60,430 nt of DNA from Desulforegula conservatrix Mb1Pa. GTDB taxonomy: Bacteria; Desulfobacterota; Desulfobacteria; Desulfobacterales; Desulforegulaceae. The stretch covers positions 1 to 60,430 of the forward strand of contig NZ_AUEY01000021.1 of assembly GCF_000426225.1 (NCBI RefSeq), written 5' to 3'. Both the position numbers and the translations under genes were made by a program. Under the pieces are notes generated by a model. The model made no database searches. It saw only the letters and a list, made by a program, of their open reading frames with translations, and was not told the origin of the DNA. Of this stretch, positions 25,956 to 34,315 are shown piece after piece. Each line of letters opens with the position of its first letter. Position 1 is the first letter of the stretch.

Positions 25956-27659
25956 TCAGGTAATTGACATCTGTCCACCAGGATTCATAATATTTTCAGG
26001 ATCGAAATGTCTTTTCAGGGCTTTAAGTATATCTATCTGCTCTTTTCCAAGATGGCTCTCCATCCAAGGCCCTATCATTTTCCCAACTCCATGATGATGA
26101 CTCAAAGATCCGCCTGAGGCATTTATTCTTTCAATTATCCCGGTCTGAAAGTTCTTGTATTCCTGCATGGAAGAAAATCTTCCGATAAAAATAAAATACA
26201 GATTAGTGCCTTGCGGATAAAAATGAGAACAATGGGTCATGCATACTGTTGCGGGTCTTTTCTTTATAAACTCCCGGACACTCTTATGCACATGATGGAG
26301 ATTATCCCATTTTACCGAGGTCTCCAAGGTATCAATTATAATGTCATAATCGTTAAGATCCTCACGCATATAAGGATCATTGAAGCGGCCATGCTCCCAT
26401 TTTGAAGTCGGGTAGCCGGTGAGAGTCATGCCGCCATTGGCCCTGGCAATTTTTGAGAGTTTTCTTTTTACATGGGACGAAAGCCCCTTTTCTCCTTCAG
26501 TATGACCGATGCACAGACAGCGCCGTCCCTTTTCGAAACCCTTCAGTTCCATCATTTTATCAAGAACCGTTCCTTCGACACCGTAAAGCTTGAGTGCGAC
26601 GTCTGTTTCTTCAGCGTCGGATATTCTTAAAACAGAAGGAAGGCCGAATTCTCCCTGGGAAATTTCCCTCGTGGCTGAAACAGCCTTGTCCCAGTCTGGG
26701 AAAATATATCCGAACCTTTTTCTGTTTTCAGGCATGTGTCTGAAAATTTTCATGGTCACGCTGGTCAAGACACCGAAGCACCCTTCACTTCCCATCATTA
26801 TCCAGTTTATATTTGGCCCGGTTGCTGTGGCAGGATAATCAACGGTTTTAAAAGTTCCTGCCGGAGTGACATATTCCTGGGATATTACAAGGTCGCAGGC
26901 GTCTCCATAATATGTTGAAGACTGGCCCGAGCCAAGCGCGGCTACCCATCCTCCAACTGATGAATACTCAAATGACTGAGGAAAGTGGCCACAGGTATAT
27001 CGTCTTCTGGCAGAGAGCTTTTCAGGAGCTTTATTCAGAAGCTTTTCAAAATCAGGCCCCATCATCCCGGCTTCAACCGTGGCTGTCTGATTTTCCTCAT
27101 TCAGCTCAATCAGCCTTTTCATATGGGTGCTCATTACAAGGGTAATTCCTCCCCTTGAAGGCCTCAGCCCCAAATTCACGGAACTGCCGCCACCAAAAAC
27201 GTAAACTGGTATTTTATGCTCACTGCAATAGGTTATTACCTTCTGAACATCTTCCTTGGTTCTTGGATGAAGAACAGCATCAGAAACATCAACAGGACAT
27301 CCATCCCTAAGCTCAAGAGCCTCCTCCACTGTCTTCCCGCTCGAAAACTTGACCCTGCTAAAATCATCTGTTTCGACATTCTCTTTTCCAAGAATAGATA
27401 TGAAACTTTTTAAGTCTTCTTCAGTAAGGACTCTTAATGATTTTTTATCGGATGGAAGACAAACCTGCTCATTGCCTTCCTTAACCTTTTTTACAAAATC
27501 ATTATCAGTCATGCCGAATACTTCTTTCAGCATATTATAAAGCCTGGCGTTGGGATGTTTGAATCTTTCAGGAGCGCCCCATTTGAATATTGATCTGTAA
27601 GAACCTTTGGGCGGCTGGTTTTCTGTCCATGAGGGTTCAAATTTTTTGCTGAAAATCAT
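25956..27659 (-). CDS. FAD-binding oxidoreductase, alkyl-DHAP-synthase-like
   Basis: The 567-residue protein belongs to the FAD_binding_4 (PCMH) family. The FAD domain (about 125-310) has VITYCSEHKIPVYVFGGGSS and then SVGGWVAALGSGQSSTYYGD. The C-terminal cap domain ends in SLSHHHGVGKMIGPWMESHL. The N-terminal PPKGSYRSIFKWGAPERF and the SHHHGVG region are most like alkylglycerone-phosphate (alkyl-DHAP) synthase, which swaps the acyl chain of acyl-DHAP for a fatty alcohol, and less like D-lactate dehydrogenase. AGGAG precedes the ATG. The kinase ends nine bases upstream on the same strand. The ether-lipid role is inference. Confidence 0.82.
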   Translation of the reverse strand: MIFSKKFEPSWTENQPPKGSYRSIFKWGAPERFKHPNARLYNMLKEVFGMTDNDFVKKVKEGNEQVCLPSDKKSLRVLTEEDLKSFISILGKENVETDDFSRVKFSSGKTVEEALELRDGCPVDVSDAVLHPRTKEDVQKVITYCSEHKIPVYVFGGGSSVNLGLRPSRGGITLVMSTHMKRLIELNEENQTATVEAGMMGPDFEKLLNKAPEKLSARRRYTCGHFPQSFEYSSVGGWVAALGSGQSSTYYGDACDLVISQEYVTPAGTFKTVDYPATATGPNINWIMMGSEGCFGVLTSVTMKIFRHMPENRKRFGYIFPDWDKAVSATREISQGEFGLPSVLRISDAEETDVALKLYGVEGTVLDKMMELKGFEKGRRCLCIGHTEGEKGLSSHVKRKLSKIARANGGMTLTGYPTSKWEHGRFNDPYMREDLNDYDIIIDTLETSVKWDNLHHVHKSVREFIKKRPATVCMTHCSHFYPQGTNLYFIFIGRFSSMQEYKNFQTGIIERINASGGSLSHHHGVGKMIGPWMESHLGKEQIDILKALKRHFDPENIMNPGGQMSIT

Positions 27660-27668
27660 CTTTTTCTC

Positions 27669-29225
27669 CTATCTTATTTTTTCAGGGTAACCTGTTATTT
27701 CTCTGATTTCTTCATAAAGAGGCTTTAGTGCCTTGAATATATTCTTATAAACTCTTCTGTACAGTTTATCATATATTTTTGCCCTTGCCGGATCAGGAAC
27801 AAAGACTCTGTCCCTTACAGACATGGAAGTAATTGCGTCTTCAAAGGATTTATAGAAACCAAGCCCGACAGCCGTAATCATGGCGGCTCCAAGACCGGAA
27901 GCTTCTGTGGTTCTGCCCCTGGCAAGCTTGAGATTAAAGATATCTGCGGTTGTCTGACAGATCTCGTCACTCTGGGAAGCCCCGCCAGATACAGCCAGAT
28001 AAGTTACTTTTCTTCCGGACGCCTTCTCGATCTTGTGCAGGCCATCGAGCAGACCGTAACCCAGTCCTTCTATGACTGCCCTGTAGACATGAGGCTTTTT
28101 ATGAACATCTCCAAATCCGATCATGGAGCCTTTAGCAACAGGATGCTCGAGACCCGGCCCCCAATAAGGCTGAAGCATCAGACCCATTGCTCCGGGAGGC
28201 GATTCATGAAGCAGATCATTCAAAATGATCTCAGGCGCAACTCCAAGTTCTTCTGCTTTTTCCATTTCCTTGTGGCCGAACTCGTTTTTGAACCAGGTTA
28301 TCATCCAGTAACCCCTGAAGATTTCCACCTCTGGATTGTATTTGCCTGGAATCGGCGCTGGATAAGGAGGCATGAATCTTATGGATTCAAAATATTTATC
28401 GGTTGTGGTCTGAACAGTGGCTGTAGTTCCGAAACTCAGGCTGGCCATGGTTGTATCAAGAACACCTACTCCTATTGTCTCACAACCTTTATCAGATCCG
28501 CATGCGACAACCGGAATTCCTGCAGGAATACCCGTTACCAGAGACGCCTCGTTTGTAATTTCACCAATCAGCTCACCAGGAAGAACCACCTCCGGAAGCT
28601 TTGACCTTTCTATTGGGAACAGCTTGAAATTAAGAGAGCTTTCCGAGGCCCAGGCCGCCTTTCTGTAGTTGAAAGGAGCATGGCCTATCTGTGAAGCTGT
28701 GGAATCTTTGAACTTGCCAGTAAGTCTTCTGTTAAGAAATCCTGAAACCTGCATATAACAAGCTGTTTTTTCCCATATTTCAGGCTCGTTCTGCATGATC
28801 CAGTTGCATTTCGCATCTGCCTGGAGCTTTCTTAAAGCATTGTTTACTCCCACGCATTTGAAAACAAAATTCAAAAATGAATTGGGTTCATATACAGGCA
28901 TGGCCTTGCGCTGGTCCAGCCATGTAATTACAGGTCTCAAAGGATTGCCGTCTATATCTACATTGACCATGCTGTCTCTCTGGGTTGTAACGCCAACACC
29001 GGCAATCCTTTCAAAATATTCAGGACACCTTTTTTTAAGCAGATTAGTTGCTTCGCAAAGACTGTCCCAGAATATTTCGGGTTTCTGCTCAGCCCATCCA
29101 GGTTTTGGGCTGCTGTATGCTTCATAATGAATCTGCACCTTATCGAGCAATAGTCCCTGCCTGGAAAAAAGAAGAGCTCTCAGACTCTGGGTGCCACAAT
29201 CTATTGAAAGTAAAATATCCCTCAA
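27669..29225 (-). CDS. FGGY-family carbohydrate kinase
   Basis: The 518-residue protein has the FGGY two-domain actin-like fold: N-terminal phosphate loop DCGTQSLRALLF (about 9-20), GVTTQRDSMVNVD (about 75), TWLDQRK (about 100), the central FGTTATVQTT (about 265), and the C-terminal YLAVSGGASQSDEI (about 410). The family phosphorylates sugars and polyols (xylulose, glycerol, erythritol). The start is TTG at 29225, with AAAGGTG five bases ahead. The alkyl-DHAP-synthase-like gene follows after nine bases, so a substrate such as glycerol or dihydroxyacetone is plausible but unproven. Confidence 0.88.
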   Translation of the reverse strand: MRDILLSIDCGTQSLRALLFSRQGLLLDKVQIHYEAYSSPKPGWAEQKPEIFWDSLCEATNLLKKRCPEYFERIAGVGVTTQRDSMVNVDIDGNPLRPVITWLDQRKAMPVYEPNSFLNFVFKCVGVNNALRKLQADAKCNWIMQNEPEIWEKTACYMQVSGFLNRRLTGKFKDSTASQIGHAPFNYRKAAWASESSLNFKLFPIERSKLPEVVLPGELIGEITNEASLVTGIPAGIPVVACGSDKGCETIGVGVLDTTMASLSFGTTATVQTTTDKYFESIRFMPPYPAPIPGKYNPEVEIFRGYWMITWFKNEFGHKEMEKAEELGVAPEIILNDLLHESPPGAMGLMLQPYWGPGLEHPVAKGSMIGFGDVHKKPHVYRAVIEGLGYGLLDGLHKIEKASGRKVTYLAVSGGASQSDEICQTTADIFNLKLARGRTTEASGLGAAMITAVGLGFYKSFEDAITSMSVRDRVFVPDPARAKIYDKLYRRVYKNIFKALKPLYEEIREITGYPEKIR

Positions 29226-29411
29226 AATACACCTTTGCCTTTATTTTCATCAGCTCTGATCAAGCTCAAGTATCCCATGTTTGTTACAAAATTTTTAGAG
29301 TCTTTATACGTCACACGACTGATTGTGGTATGACCTCTTACCATATTAAAGCATAAAATACTTTTCCACAAAAAATGTCAAAAACTTTTTCACATAAAAG
29401 CAACGCCCCTA

Positions 29412-29440
29412 TTGACTTTCGAGGCATTCAAAATTAGATT
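29412..29440 (+). promoter_or_regulatory. Candidate sigma70 promoter for the DUF1573 gene
   Basis: TTGACT (29412-29417), a 17-base spacer and TAGATT (29435-29440) lie 59 bases ahead of the ATG at 29499. It sits in the divergent gap between the kinase and DUF1573 genes. It was found by eye only. Confidence 0.5.
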
Positions 29441-29498
29441 GTAGCCGCTCAATTTCATATTATCCATTTCAATAAAATCCCTTTGCCCGGAGGAAAAA

Positions 29499-30260
29499 AT
29501 GCACAACAGAAAAACTGTGGTTTCTGTACTTCTTATTGCTGTTTTTGTAATGGCTCTCTGTGCCGTAGGCCAGACTGCAGAAACAAAATCAGCTGAGACA
29601 AAAAAACCTAAAATTGTCGTGGACAATGAAGTATTTGTCTTCCCCAACACAGTTGAAGGTACACAGGTCACCCACGATTATAAAGTAACAAACAAGGGCG
29701 ATGAGATCCTTAAAATTGAGAACGTAAAACCTGGCTGCGGATGTACTGCGGCTAATTTCACGAAAGAGATCCCACCAGGCGGAGAAGGCAAGATAAGCAT
29801 AAAATTTGACACCACGGGATACGGCGGCAAAGCTCCTGAAAAGCCAGTGACAGTAATGTCAAATGACCCTGATAGACCATCGATAGAACTAAAGATAAAG
29901 GGAGTAGTCGAAAGCTTTGCCGATGTTTCAAAAGACAAGGTAACATTCAAGGGCAAACCCGGAGATAACCTTTCAGAGGTTATAACCATTACGCCAAAGG
30001 AAAAATTCCCTTTCAAGATCGTTGAAGTCACCTCAGCTTACGGCCAGCACATGACCACAAAGCTTGAAACAGAAACCAAAGACAATAAGCCTGTTTACAA
30101 GCTCACCATAATAAACATCAAAAAAGATCCGGGCAGATATTATGACAGAATCAGCATTAAGACCGATTCAGAGGCCCAAAAATTCATAGCAATAGGAGTC
30201 TACGGAGTAATAGAAGATCCGGCTGAAGCCCCAAAAGCTTCTGGGACACCGGCTCAATGA
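29499..30260 (+). CDS. DUF1573-domain exported protein
   Basis: The 253-residue protein has an N-terminal signal peptide (TVVSVLLIAVFVMALCAVG, about 6-24) and a DUF1573 domain (about 40-140) with VTNKGDEILKIENVKPGCGC and then IPPGGEGKISIKFDTTGYGG. The Cys-Gly-Cys pair is typical of the domain. A second beta-rich region covers about 145-245. Periplasmic or surface location is likely; the function of DUF1573 is not known. GGAGG precedes the ATG. The stop overlaps the next start by four bases. Confidence 0.88.
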   Translation: MHNRKTVVSVLLIAVFVMALCAVGQTAETKSAETKKPKIVVDNEVFVFPNTVEGTQVTHDYKVTNKGDEILKIENVKPGCGCTAANFTKEIPPGGEGKISIKFDTTGYGGKAPEKPVTVMSNDPDRPSIELKIKGVVESFADVSKDKVTFKGKPGDNLSEVITITPKEKFPFKIVEVTSAYGQHMTTKLETETKDNKPVYKLTIINIKKDPGRYYDRISIKTDSEAQKFIAIGVYGVIEDPAEAPKASGTPAQ

Positions 30261-30880
30261 AAAAAATACGGGCTGTAATTTTTGACTGTGATGGTGTCAT
30301 GTTTGACACCCGTGAGGTCAACAGAATATATTACAACAGGATTCTAAAGCATTTCGGAATCCCGGACATGACCGAAGAACAGCTCGAAAAAGCCCATATG
30401 GACACTGCAAAAAATGCAATAAAAGACCTCCTCAACGGGCAGCACGATCTTGAGGAGGTCTATAAATATGCGGCAACGTTGTCTTATAATGATCTGGTTC
30501 CACATATGATCATGGAGCCTGACCTTAAAGATCTGCTTAAAGGGCTTAAAAAATCAGGATTTATCACAGCAATTGCCACAAACAGAACATCCACGATGCC
30601 TCTTGTTATAAGCCATCACGGGCTTGAAGGCCTGTTTGATCTTGTCGTGACAACAAAGGATGTTGAAAATCCAAAACCTGCGCCAGACCAGCTTTTCAAA
30701 ATACTTGAACATTTCAACCTCGGGTCTGACGAAGCAATATATATAGGCGATTCAAAATTTGATCAGCTCGCTTCTGATTCGGCAGGAGTCATTTTTTTCT
30801 CTTTCAGAAACAGTGGCCTGAAGTCCGTCAAAAATCTCCGGAGTCTTTCGGAAATCCCTGAAATAGTCGGCTTGAATTAA
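30257..30880 (+). CDS. HAD-superfamily hydrolase
   Basis: The product is a 207-residue haloacid-dehalogenase-type phosphatase. Motif I is FDCDGVMFDTRE with the nucleophilic Asp at about residue 10, followed by a small helical cap. Motif II is ATNRTST (about 107), motif III is the Lys in NPKPAPDQ (about 137), and motif IV is YIGDSKFD (about 158). It is most similar to phosphoglycolate phosphatase/beta-phosphoglucomutase-type members; the substrate is unknown. The ATGA overlap with the DUF1573 gene shows translational coupling. Confidence 0.9.
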   Translation: MKKIRAVIFDCDGVMFDTREVNRIYYNRILKHFGIPDMTEEQLEKAHMDTAKNAIKDLLNGQHDLEEVYKYAATLSYNDLVPHMIMEPDLKDLLKGLKKSGFITAIATNRTSTMPLVISHHGLEGLFDLVVTTKDVENPKPAPDQLFKILEHFNLGSDEAIYIGDSKFDQLASDSAGVIFFSFRNSGLKSVKNLRSLSEIPEIVGLN

Positions 30881-31087
30881 TCAGTATTATTTGAGTTTGC
30901 TGCCACCCATCAATCCCTAATCAACTTTGCAGTAACGCTGCAAGAATTAGAGCCGTAAACAAATCTCTATCAGACAGGATCTTTCAACCAATAAGCTATC
31001 TGTAAAGCTCTTCATTTGACGGCAATAAATCTGCGTGATAAAAGACGTTCAAAGAAAGCGTTCTTGAATCAATAGTTGGGTCAATAA

Positions 31088-31115
31088 TTGGATCATCAAT
31101 CTGTGCATATATAAT
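31088..31115 (+). promoter_or_regulatory. Candidate sigma70 promoter for the YchF-like gene
   Basis: TTGGAT (31088-31093), a 16-base spacer and a perfect TATAAT (31110-31115) lie just ahead of AGAGGAC and the ATG at 31137. The leader would be short (about 15 bases). It was found by eye. Confidence 0.5.
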
Positions 31116-31136
31116 AAATAGACAAAGAGGACAGTT

Positions 31137-32204
31137 ATGAAAGTCGGAATAATCGGTCTGCCGCAAACAGGAAAAAAAGCCATGTTTACCGCGCTAACAG
31201 GTTCTGAAATACCTGAGCATGTTCAGATCACAAAACCAATGCCTGGCTCGGCTGATATTCTTGATCCAAGATTCGACGCACTTGTAGCAATGTATGAGCC
31301 CAAAAAGGAAGCACACGCAAAAATAGATTTTTCCCTTCTTCCAAAACTTGAAAAAGAAACAATAGCCAAGGGTACCATTTTTCAGGACATAGCCGACATG
31401 GATGCTATCTGCCACATAGTCAGGGCATTTGAAAATGAATCGGTTTTTCATATAGACGGAGACGTGAACCCGCTCAGGGACATTGAATCGATAAATTCAG
31501 AACTCATCCTCCATGATCTTGTTTTCATTGAAAAGCGCCTCGAAAGAGTCGAGGCGAACATGAAGAAAATCAAAGATGAAAACAACAAAAAAGAACATGC
31601 CCTTCTCACAAGAATGAGAGCCCATCTTGAAGCCGAAAAACCACTCAGGCACATGGAAATTTCAGACGAAGAATGGACATTCATCAGAAGCTATCCATTC
31701 ATAACCCTGAAGGAAATGGTAATTGTTCTGAATGTAGGAGAAAATGAAGTTAAGACAGAGCCATCCCAGGCCATAAAAGATTTCTGTGAAAGGGAAAAAA
31801 TCGCTCTTGTAAGCATCTGCGCAGGAATAGAATCCCAGATCGCATTGCTTGATGATCCTGAGGAAAAGCAGGTTTTCATGGATGATCTTGGAATTGAAGA
31901 ACCTGCGCTTGGAGTTCTTACAAGAAGCTGCCTTAACGCCCTTGGCAAAATATCATTTTTTACCGTAGGAAAAGATGAAGTCCGTCAGTGGATTATGAGA
32001 AAAGGAGCTTCTGCGCCGAATGCGGCAGGCACCATCCACTCAGACCTTGAAAGAGGGTTCATTCGTGCAGAGACCATAAAATATGCTGAACTGATGGCTG
32101 CAGGCAGCGAAGCAGAACTTAAAAAGCTGGGCAAAATATATGTGAACGGCAAGGATTATATTGTCGAGGACGGAGATATCCTGAATATAAGATTCAAAGT
32201 CTGA
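31137..32204 (+). CDS. YchF-like (DUF933) P-loop NTPase with divergent G1 motif
   Basis: The 355-residue protein has the layout of YchF/OLA1: P-loop domain, helical insertion (about 130-185, Lys/Glu-rich coiled coil), second half of the G domain and a TGS/DUF933 domain (about 275-355), with KISFFTVGKDEVRQW, GTIHSDLERGFIRAE and GKDYIVEDGDILNIRF. The G1 motif reads GLPQTGKKAMF, with Lys where YchF has Ser or Thr after GK, and the usual GEGLG stretch is absent. The NVGE segment (about 201) may stand for the ATP-preferring NxxE motif. It is probably a YchF paralogue whose nucleotide binding is altered or lost. AGAGGAC precedes the ATG. Confidence 0.85.
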   Translation: MKVGIIGLPQTGKKAMFTALTGSEIPEHVQITKPMPGSADILDPRFDALVAMYEPKKEAHAKIDFSLLPKLEKETIAKGTIFQDIADMDAICHIVRAFENESVFHIDGDVNPLRDIESINSELILHDLVFIEKRLERVEANMKKIKDENNKKEHALLTRMRAHLEAEKPLRHMEISDEEWTFIRSYPFITLKEMVIVLNVGENEVKTEPSQAIKDFCEREKIALVSICAGIESQIALLDDPEEKQVFMDDLGIEEPALGVLTRSCLNALGKISFFTVGKDEVRQWIMRKGASAPNAAGTIHSDLERGFIRAETIKYAELMAAGSEAELKKLGKIYVNGKDYIVEDGDILNIRFKV

Positions 32205-32235
32205 TCCGGTTCTGCGTTATTCTCCAGTCAAAGAT

Positions 32236-32260
32236 ATGGGGCTATTTGAAGAAGCCCCAT
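32236..32260 (+). terminator. Hairpin after the YchF-like gene
   Basis: ATGGGGCT pairs with AGCCCCAT over a nine-base loop, 32 bases after the stop codon. There is no U-tract, so a terminator is plausible but not certain. Confidence 0.45.
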
Positions 32261-32311
32261 TACCTCCAATAAAACATCATATTTTCATATAAATTAGTAA
32301 ATCACAGGTCT

Positions 32312-32441
32312 CATACCATTTTCAAACCAAAGATGAAATCAAGGCGGCAAGGAGGAAGCAACTCAAACGTACGTGGTTTGTACGTTGAGGAGCTGATGAC
32401 GATGCCAACATATATAGCGCTTTGATTTGGAATTGGTATCA
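32312..32441. repeat. Imperfect inverted-repeat element E
   Basis: Left end CATACCATTTTCAAACCAAA and right end CTTTGATTTGGAATTGGTAT are imperfect inverted repeats about 130 bp apart. An inner palindrome reads CTCAAACGTAC and GTACGTTGAG. I saw no second copy in the window. It lies between the convergent YchF-like and MFS genes. Confidence 0.5.
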
Positions 32442-32455
32442 CATCCCAAAACCGT

Positions 32456-34006
32456 TTACTCAAGAGGCACATCCTCGACAGCGCTTTTCCCTGCTGTTCT
32501 GAGCAGAAATACAAGAGGGATGGTTATGACAAAAAGAAGTGAAACCAGGAAATAGACTCTGTTGAAAGAAAGCATATATGAGTGCTTATCCACAAATCTG
32601 CCCAATACTTTTATGGCCTGCTGATTTGCAGTGACAACGTCCGTGCCTTTTGAAATCATCAATTGCCTGATACCAGCAATCCATTTTGTGGACTCTGTAC
32701 TGTAAGCTGAAATGTTTTCCATCAAATGTGTCCTGCTGGTCATATACCCCCTTGTCAGAAAAGTAGCTGAAAGGGCTATTCCAATACTTCCGCAGACCTG
32801 ACGCACAACATTGTAAAGGCCTGTTGCAGCTGTCATCTGCTCTCTTAAAACAGTCGAAAGGGTTACAGTACTGACGGCAACAAAAGCAAGTCCAAGCCCA
32901 AATCCCTGAAAGATTTGCGGCAACAAAAGTACCCCGAATGTTGTGTCAGTAGTCAGAAAAGCCATTTGCCCAAAAGCGACAGCACTTATTAAAAGACCTG
33001 TTATTATAAGGGGTTTGGGGCCAATCTTGTTATAAAGCCTCCCGCCAAGCGGCATGGCAAAAGCCATGGCAAGGGCTCTCGGCATTATTATCAGGCCGGA
33101 ATCATAAGCTGGATACCCAAGCAGCTGTTGAAGAAACATTGGCAGAAGAAAGAGACTGGCGTATAGTCCCATGCCAAGAGCTCCACCGATAACAGTTCCT
33201 GAAGCAAAGGAAAAATTTTTAAGAAGTCTCAGATCAACAGCCGGTTTTTCCGTGGTAAGTTCTCTCCTGACAAAAAGCAAAAGTCCTGAAATGGATATTA
33301 TCGCAAGCCAGATTATGAATCTTGAGCTGAACCAGTCCTTTTCCTGCCCTTTTTCAAGCATGAGCTGAAGCGCTCCAAGCCCTATTACCATAAATCCAAG
33401 ACCTGGCCAGTCAATTTTCCCTTTTTCCCTGACAAGATAAGGCGGATCTTCAAGGTAACGGATAACCATGATAAGATTAATAATTCCAAGCGGAATATTG
33501 ATGTAAAAAATCCAGGGCCATGAATAATGGTCAGTGAGCCATCCGCCAAGCGTTGGGCCAAATGCAGGGCCCAAAATCACCCCAAGGCCAAAAATCCCCA
33601 TCGCTGTCCCCTGCTCTTCTGGTTTGAAGTTTTCCCTGAGAATTGCCTGGGAAAGCGGAGTGATCGCACCTCCGCCTATTCCCTGCAAAACTCTGAAAAA
33701 AACGAGGGAATGAAGACTTCCTGCCAGTCCGCAAAGCAGTGAAGTTAATGTAAAAAGGGAAACCGAAAAAAAATAGAAATTTCTGCGTCCGAATCTGGCA
33801 CTGAGCAAAGCGATGATCGGCATAATTATAACATTGGAAAGGATAAACCCAGTGGAAACCCATGTAATTTCTTCAACTGATGCTCCAAGATTCCCCCTCA
33901 TATATGGCAGGGCAACATTGACAATGCTTGTATCAATGGCATTCATCATTGTCGCAAGCATTACTGTGATGGTTATCATCCACTTGTTCGGAGAAATACT
34001 ATTCAT
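32456..34006 (-). CDS. DHA2-family multidrug efflux transporter (EmrB-like)
   Basis: This is a proton-driven inner-membrane exporter: 516 residues with about 14 hydrophobic helices, as expected for DHA2/EmrB. Motifs are IDTSIVNVALPYMRGNLGAS (helix 1, the D1 motif), LSARFGRRNFYFFSVSLFTL (motif A) and GIGGGAITPLSQAILRENF, then FGPTLGGWLTDHYSWPWIFY (motif C). It is the last of the three exporter genes tolC-emrA-emrB, all leftward; the gap to emrA (about 310 bases) contains repeats B and C, which might separate its expression. Confidence 0.93.
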   Translation of the reverse strand: MNSISPNKWMITITVMLATMMNAIDTSIVNVALPYMRGNLGASVEEITWVSTGFILSNVIIMPIIALLSARFGRRNFYFFSVSLFTLTSLLCGLAGSLHSLVFFRVLQGIGGGAITPLSQAILRENFKPEEQGTAMGIFGLGVILGPAFGPTLGGWLTDHYSWPWIFYINIPLGIINLIMVIRYLEDPPYLVREKGKIDWPGLGFMVIGLGALQLMLEKGQEKDWFSSRFIIWLAIISISGLLLFVRRELTTEKPAVDLRLLKNFSFASGTVIGGALGMGLYASLFLLPMFLQQLLGYPAYDSGLIIMPRALAMAFAMPLGGRLYNKIGPKPLIITGLLISAVAFGQMAFLTTDTTFGVLLLPQIFQGFGLGLAFVAVSTVTLSTVLREQMTAATGLYNVVRQVCGSIGIALSATFLTRGYMTSRTHLMENISAYSTESTKWIAGIRQLMISKGTDVVTANQQAIKVLGRFVDKHSYMLSFNRVYFLVSLLFVITIPLVFLLRTAGKSAVEDVPLE

Positions 34007-34107
34007 TACAGCCCCTGATAAGAATCATAAAGATTGCGTTTAATCCGATTTTTAATTTTAGACTTTGGTTTCATGATTGATGTAGCCGGACCAATATTTC
34101 AAAAATC

Positions 34108-34245
34108 ATGTGCCTTGTATGGTTAAATCGCCGTAAAAAAAGCCGATTCGTAGGGTGCTCAAGCTCTAAGGCTTGCGCACCAGATTCGTGTGCCTCCGGC
34201 GGGTCGCTTTTTTGGAAAAAAGCTCCGCAAAAAACTCATGGATAA
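34108..34245. repeat. Composite hairpin repeat C+B (between emrB and emrA)
   Basis: TTGTATGGTTAAATCGCCGT, TCGTAGGGTGCTCAAGCTCT, then CTCCGGCGGGTCGC and the family B core with an 8-base A/T stem. The order and joints match 1350-1600 and 13968-14150. Its insertion separates emrA from emrB. Confidence 0.6.
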
Positions 34246-34315
34246 TTGATGGTCTAAAAAAGTTCCCCGCAAAAAACAAATCATCCAAAGCAACATAACA
34301 GGCCATGGCATCAAC

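Noticed and set aside
32205-32455. Possible CRISPR-like or tRNA content in intergenic gaps
   Set aside because: No direct repeat-spacer pattern and no cloverleaf was found; the palindromes are single inverted-repeat elements.
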